Below, piece by piece: positions 62,461 through 64,000 of a DNA stretch of 64,000 nt (within the stretch, counting starts at the first letter, position 1; each line of letters starts with the position of its first letter). Both the position numbers and the translations under genes were made by a program. The DNA is from Onthomorpha sp937906975 (GTDB lineage Bacteria; Bacteroidota; Bacteroidia; Bacteroidales; P3), in NCBI GenBank assembly GCA_045614605.1, contig JAZLDH010000023.1, positions 21,832-85,831 of the forward strand. The letters are read 5' to 3'. The notes under the pieces were generated by a model. The model saw only the letters and a list, made by a program, of their open reading frames with translations, did not search any database and had not been told where the DNA came from.

Positions 62461-62480
62461 CTTAGGAAAATTTTTCTAAA

Positions 62481-62643
62481 TCAAAGAAAAATTTTTACCT
62501 TTGCCTCATCAATCAAAATATTATGCAAATTACAATAAGCATAACCTACCTTTGTAAAAACAATTTGAGCAAATAGAGATGTTTGCTTAGCACTTGCTTT
62601 GAGCAAACATCGTTAAAATAAATCCAATCAAAGCAAAAGAAAA
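62481..62643 (+). promoter_or_regulatory. Conserved 163-bp leader, copy 2
   Basis: TACCTTTG at 62496-62503 and 62547-62554 (51 nt apart) and hairpin GATGTTTGCT (62578-62587)/AGCAAACATC (62602-62611). It ends 35 nt before the ATG at 62678. If the second box is the promoter, the hairpin lies in the 5' UTR. Confidence 0.85.
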
Positions 62644-62677
62644 TCATAATTTTATTTTTTAAATTCAATTAAACGAT

Positions 62678-63808
62678 ATGAAAAAAATATTATTTATTTC
62701 AACATTTGTTATGTTTGTGTCATTCATAGCAAAAGGGCAAACATCATCAGAAAACTATTATTTGCCTGATTTTATAGATGTAGAATATTGTGGTTCTCTG
62801 TCATTTTATGATGAAACAGGTGTGAATTATCAACTTTTTATGGCGCGAAATCACTATTCTTTTTGGAATACAGGAAGTAACATGAATGTTATTCAAATTC
62901 TTGATAGAGCACAACCATGTTATACAGACACATTATTAACAGTGCAAGGTATTGCAATAGGAGTTAATTATAAATATTTATTAAATTACGTTCCTGAAAA
63001 TATCAGTAATATAGCTTTGATTGCTACGGATGAAAAAATAACACATGTTTCTAACAATCCAATTGATTTTTACAATTCTACACCAAAAGGTAAATTAAAG
63101 TTAATGAATAGCACATTGAATAGAGAAATAACATCGGTTGATATTGATACTAACTTTGTTTTATATGATACAGAGCAAAATACTTTCATTGAATATTATT
63201 TTAATGAACCTGTAAACGTGAACGGCTTGTTTTATATAGTGGAAGATGCAACTAATAATTCTACTGTGATATCTAACATAGTGTTTTCAGAATGTAATTT
63301 TGCATACCCTTCATTAGTAAGGACAGCTGACGACACTGCATCTACTTGGGTGCAATGGAGTGATCACCCTTATAATCAGGGTTTGCAAATTGGAAGTTAT
63401 GGATATTCGCCATCAAGATATATTTATACCGATTTTTTTAATTTGAGTCATGCAGCAGATTCTCCAATTCCAGATGCTTGTCAAATGTATATGTTTCCTA
63501 TTTTTGCAGAAACAGACACTACATTAGGCGATGGCACATATCCCGATACAAATGTTTGTCTTTATGATGTAAATGTAGATAGATATTCTTTTGTTTCGCC
63601 AAATCCTGCAAAGGATATTGTAACAGTGCAAAGCTCTTTCAAGATAAGAGAAATAGAAATTCATAATGCCTTAGGACAAGTTGTGTTAAGGAAAGAGGGA
63701 AGTCAAAACATCGAAACCTTAGATGTGTCGATGCTTGAAAGCGGTGTTTATGTTGTGAGGATAAAAACACAAAGAGGATTTGCAAACAAAAAACTGATAA
63801 TCAAATAG
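62678..63808 (+). CDS. T9SS-exported protein with cassette-type sorting domain
   Basis: A 376-residue secreted protein: signal peptide MKKILFISTFVMFVSFIAKGQ, a beta-rich middle of about 280 residues (YCGSLSFYDETGVNYQLFMA, TVQGIAIGVNYKYLL, FYIVEDATNNSTVISNIVF) and a 73-residue tail (SFVSPNPAKDIVTVQSSF to KTQRGFANKKLIIK) nearly identical to that of the gene at 45242. The middles of the two proteins may share a fold (both place a V-x-G-[VI] strand after about 70 residues and an acidic beta strand before a similar gap), but residue identity looks low. Confidence 0.87.
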   Translation: MKKILFISTFVMFVSFIAKGQTSSENYYLPDFIDVEYCGSLSFYDETGVNYQLFMARNHYSFWNTGSNMNVIQILDRAQPCYTDTLLTVQGIAIGVNYKYLLNYVPENISNIALIATDEKITHVSNNPIDFYNSTPKGKLKLMNSTLNREITSVDIDTNFVLYDTEQNTFIEYYFNEPVNVNGLFYIVEDATNNSTVISNIVFSECNFAYPSLVRTADDTASTWVQWSDHPYNQGLQIGSYGYSPSRYIYTDFFNLSHAADSPIPDACQMYMFPIFAETDTTLGDGTYPDTNVCLYDVNVDRYSFVSPNPAKDIVTVQSSFKIREIEIHNALGQVVLRKEGSQNIETLDVSMLESGVYVVRIKTQRGFANKKLIIK

Positions 63809-63863
63809 TAAAACAAACGAAAAAAAAGTCTAAGGAAACGCAAAATAAAGCAAAGAAAAAAAA
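63594..63863 (+). repeat. Constant 3' cassette, copy 2 (sorting domain plus terminator)
   Basis: The second copy of the segment described at 45189-45455, in the opposite orientation in the window. Homology begins at TTTCGCCAAATCC and runs past the stop codon to the palindromic terminator. Confidence 0.85.
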
Positions 63864-63898
63864 TTTTTTTTCTTTGCTTTTTTAATTTTTTTCTTAGG
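63814..63898. terminator. Palindromic terminator, copy 3
   Basis: AAAGCAAAGAAAAAAAA (63847-63863) and TTTTTTTTCTTTGCTTT (63864-63880) are a perfect 17-bp palindrome without loop; an outer CTAAG/CTTAG pair (63830, 63893) brackets it. Confidence 0.75.
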
Positions 63899-63912
63899 AA
63901 ATTTTTTTTAAT

Positions 63913-64000
63913 TCAAAGAATTATTTTTACCTTTGCCTCATCAATCAAAATATTATGCAAATTACAACAAGCATAACCTACCTTTGCAAGAATAATTTGA
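63913..64000 (+). promoter_or_regulatory. Conserved leader, copy 3, cut by the right edge
   Basis: The first 88 bp of the leader again, with TACCTTTG at 63928-63935 and 63979-63986 (51 nt apart). A further gene of the same set is expected just beyond the window. Confidence 0.8.

Noticed and set aside
62578..62611. Invertible-promoter element because of inverted repeats
   Set aside because: Only 14 nt separate the arms, too short for an invertible promoter, all complete copies have the same orientation relative to the gene, and no invertase gene is adjacent.

Overview
The window looks like an anaerobic member of the Bacteroidales (Bacteroidota). The evidence is the low GC content, many TAnnTTTG-type (-7) promoter boxes with few strong Shine-Dalgarno sites, several secreted proteins with type IX secretion (T9SS) C-terminal sorting domains, a TPP-riboswitch thiamine operon in typical Bacteroidetes order, and an NADH-linked multimeric [FeFe]-hydrogenase. 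No rRNA, CRISPR array or complete transposase was seen. There is one tRNA (Lys, UUU).

Layout. 1-5.1 kb (minus strand): a large exported protein cut by the left edge, prmA, tpiA, a small outer-membrane barrel and a coiled-coil lipoprotein. 5.15-11.9 kb (plus): TPP riboswitch followed by thiD-thiS-tenI-like-thiE-thiG-thiC-thiH-thiF, which covers both the pyrimidine and thiazole branches. 11.9-13.4 kb: an AT-rich gap with three tandem 22-24 bp repeats resembling insertion-sequence ends, then a WbqC-like gene and a hypothetical gene. 13.5-18.0 kb (plus): a [2Fe-2S] protein plus hydB, hydA and hydC. 18.2-24.5 kb: a small tripartite-tail surface protein, an S8 protease with a T9SS tail, gcvH, a VanZ-like gene, rpsO and pnp. 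24.6-26.2 kb: an HNH nuclease and a Bro-N protein, probably acquired. 26.3-40 kb: a MATE-M23 fusion, an alpha/beta hydrolase, murB, a glycosyltransferase with TPR-like tail, an O-antigen-ligase-like protein, an ECF sigma/anti-sigma pair whose anti-sigma ends in a type-B (gliding-motility) sorting domain, an M1 peptidase with T9SS tail and tRNA-Lys. 40.1-45.1 kb (plus): smpB, a double thioredoxin-fold protein lacking its cysteines, a YitT-like protein and a peptide-binding lipoprotein. 45.2-64 kb: a secreted-protein region including a 3,897-residue multidomain surface protein.

The most unusual signal is a mosaic expression cassette in the last 19 kb. An almost identical ~163 bp leader (two TACCTTTG boxes exactly 51 nt apart, then a perfect 10-bp hairpin) occurs upstream of two unrelated-looking secreted genes and again at the right edge. 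An almost identical ~210 bp T9SS sorting-domain segment plus a palindromic terminator closes two of these units. The passenger sequences in between differ. This looks like a family of surface-protein genes with constant ends and variable middles. A second notable object is the single reading frame that joins a 12-helix MATE transporter to an M23 peptidase that still carries its own signal-peptide-like helix.

All calls come from reading the sequence by eye; no alignment or database search was run. Mismatch counts between repeats are hand counts.
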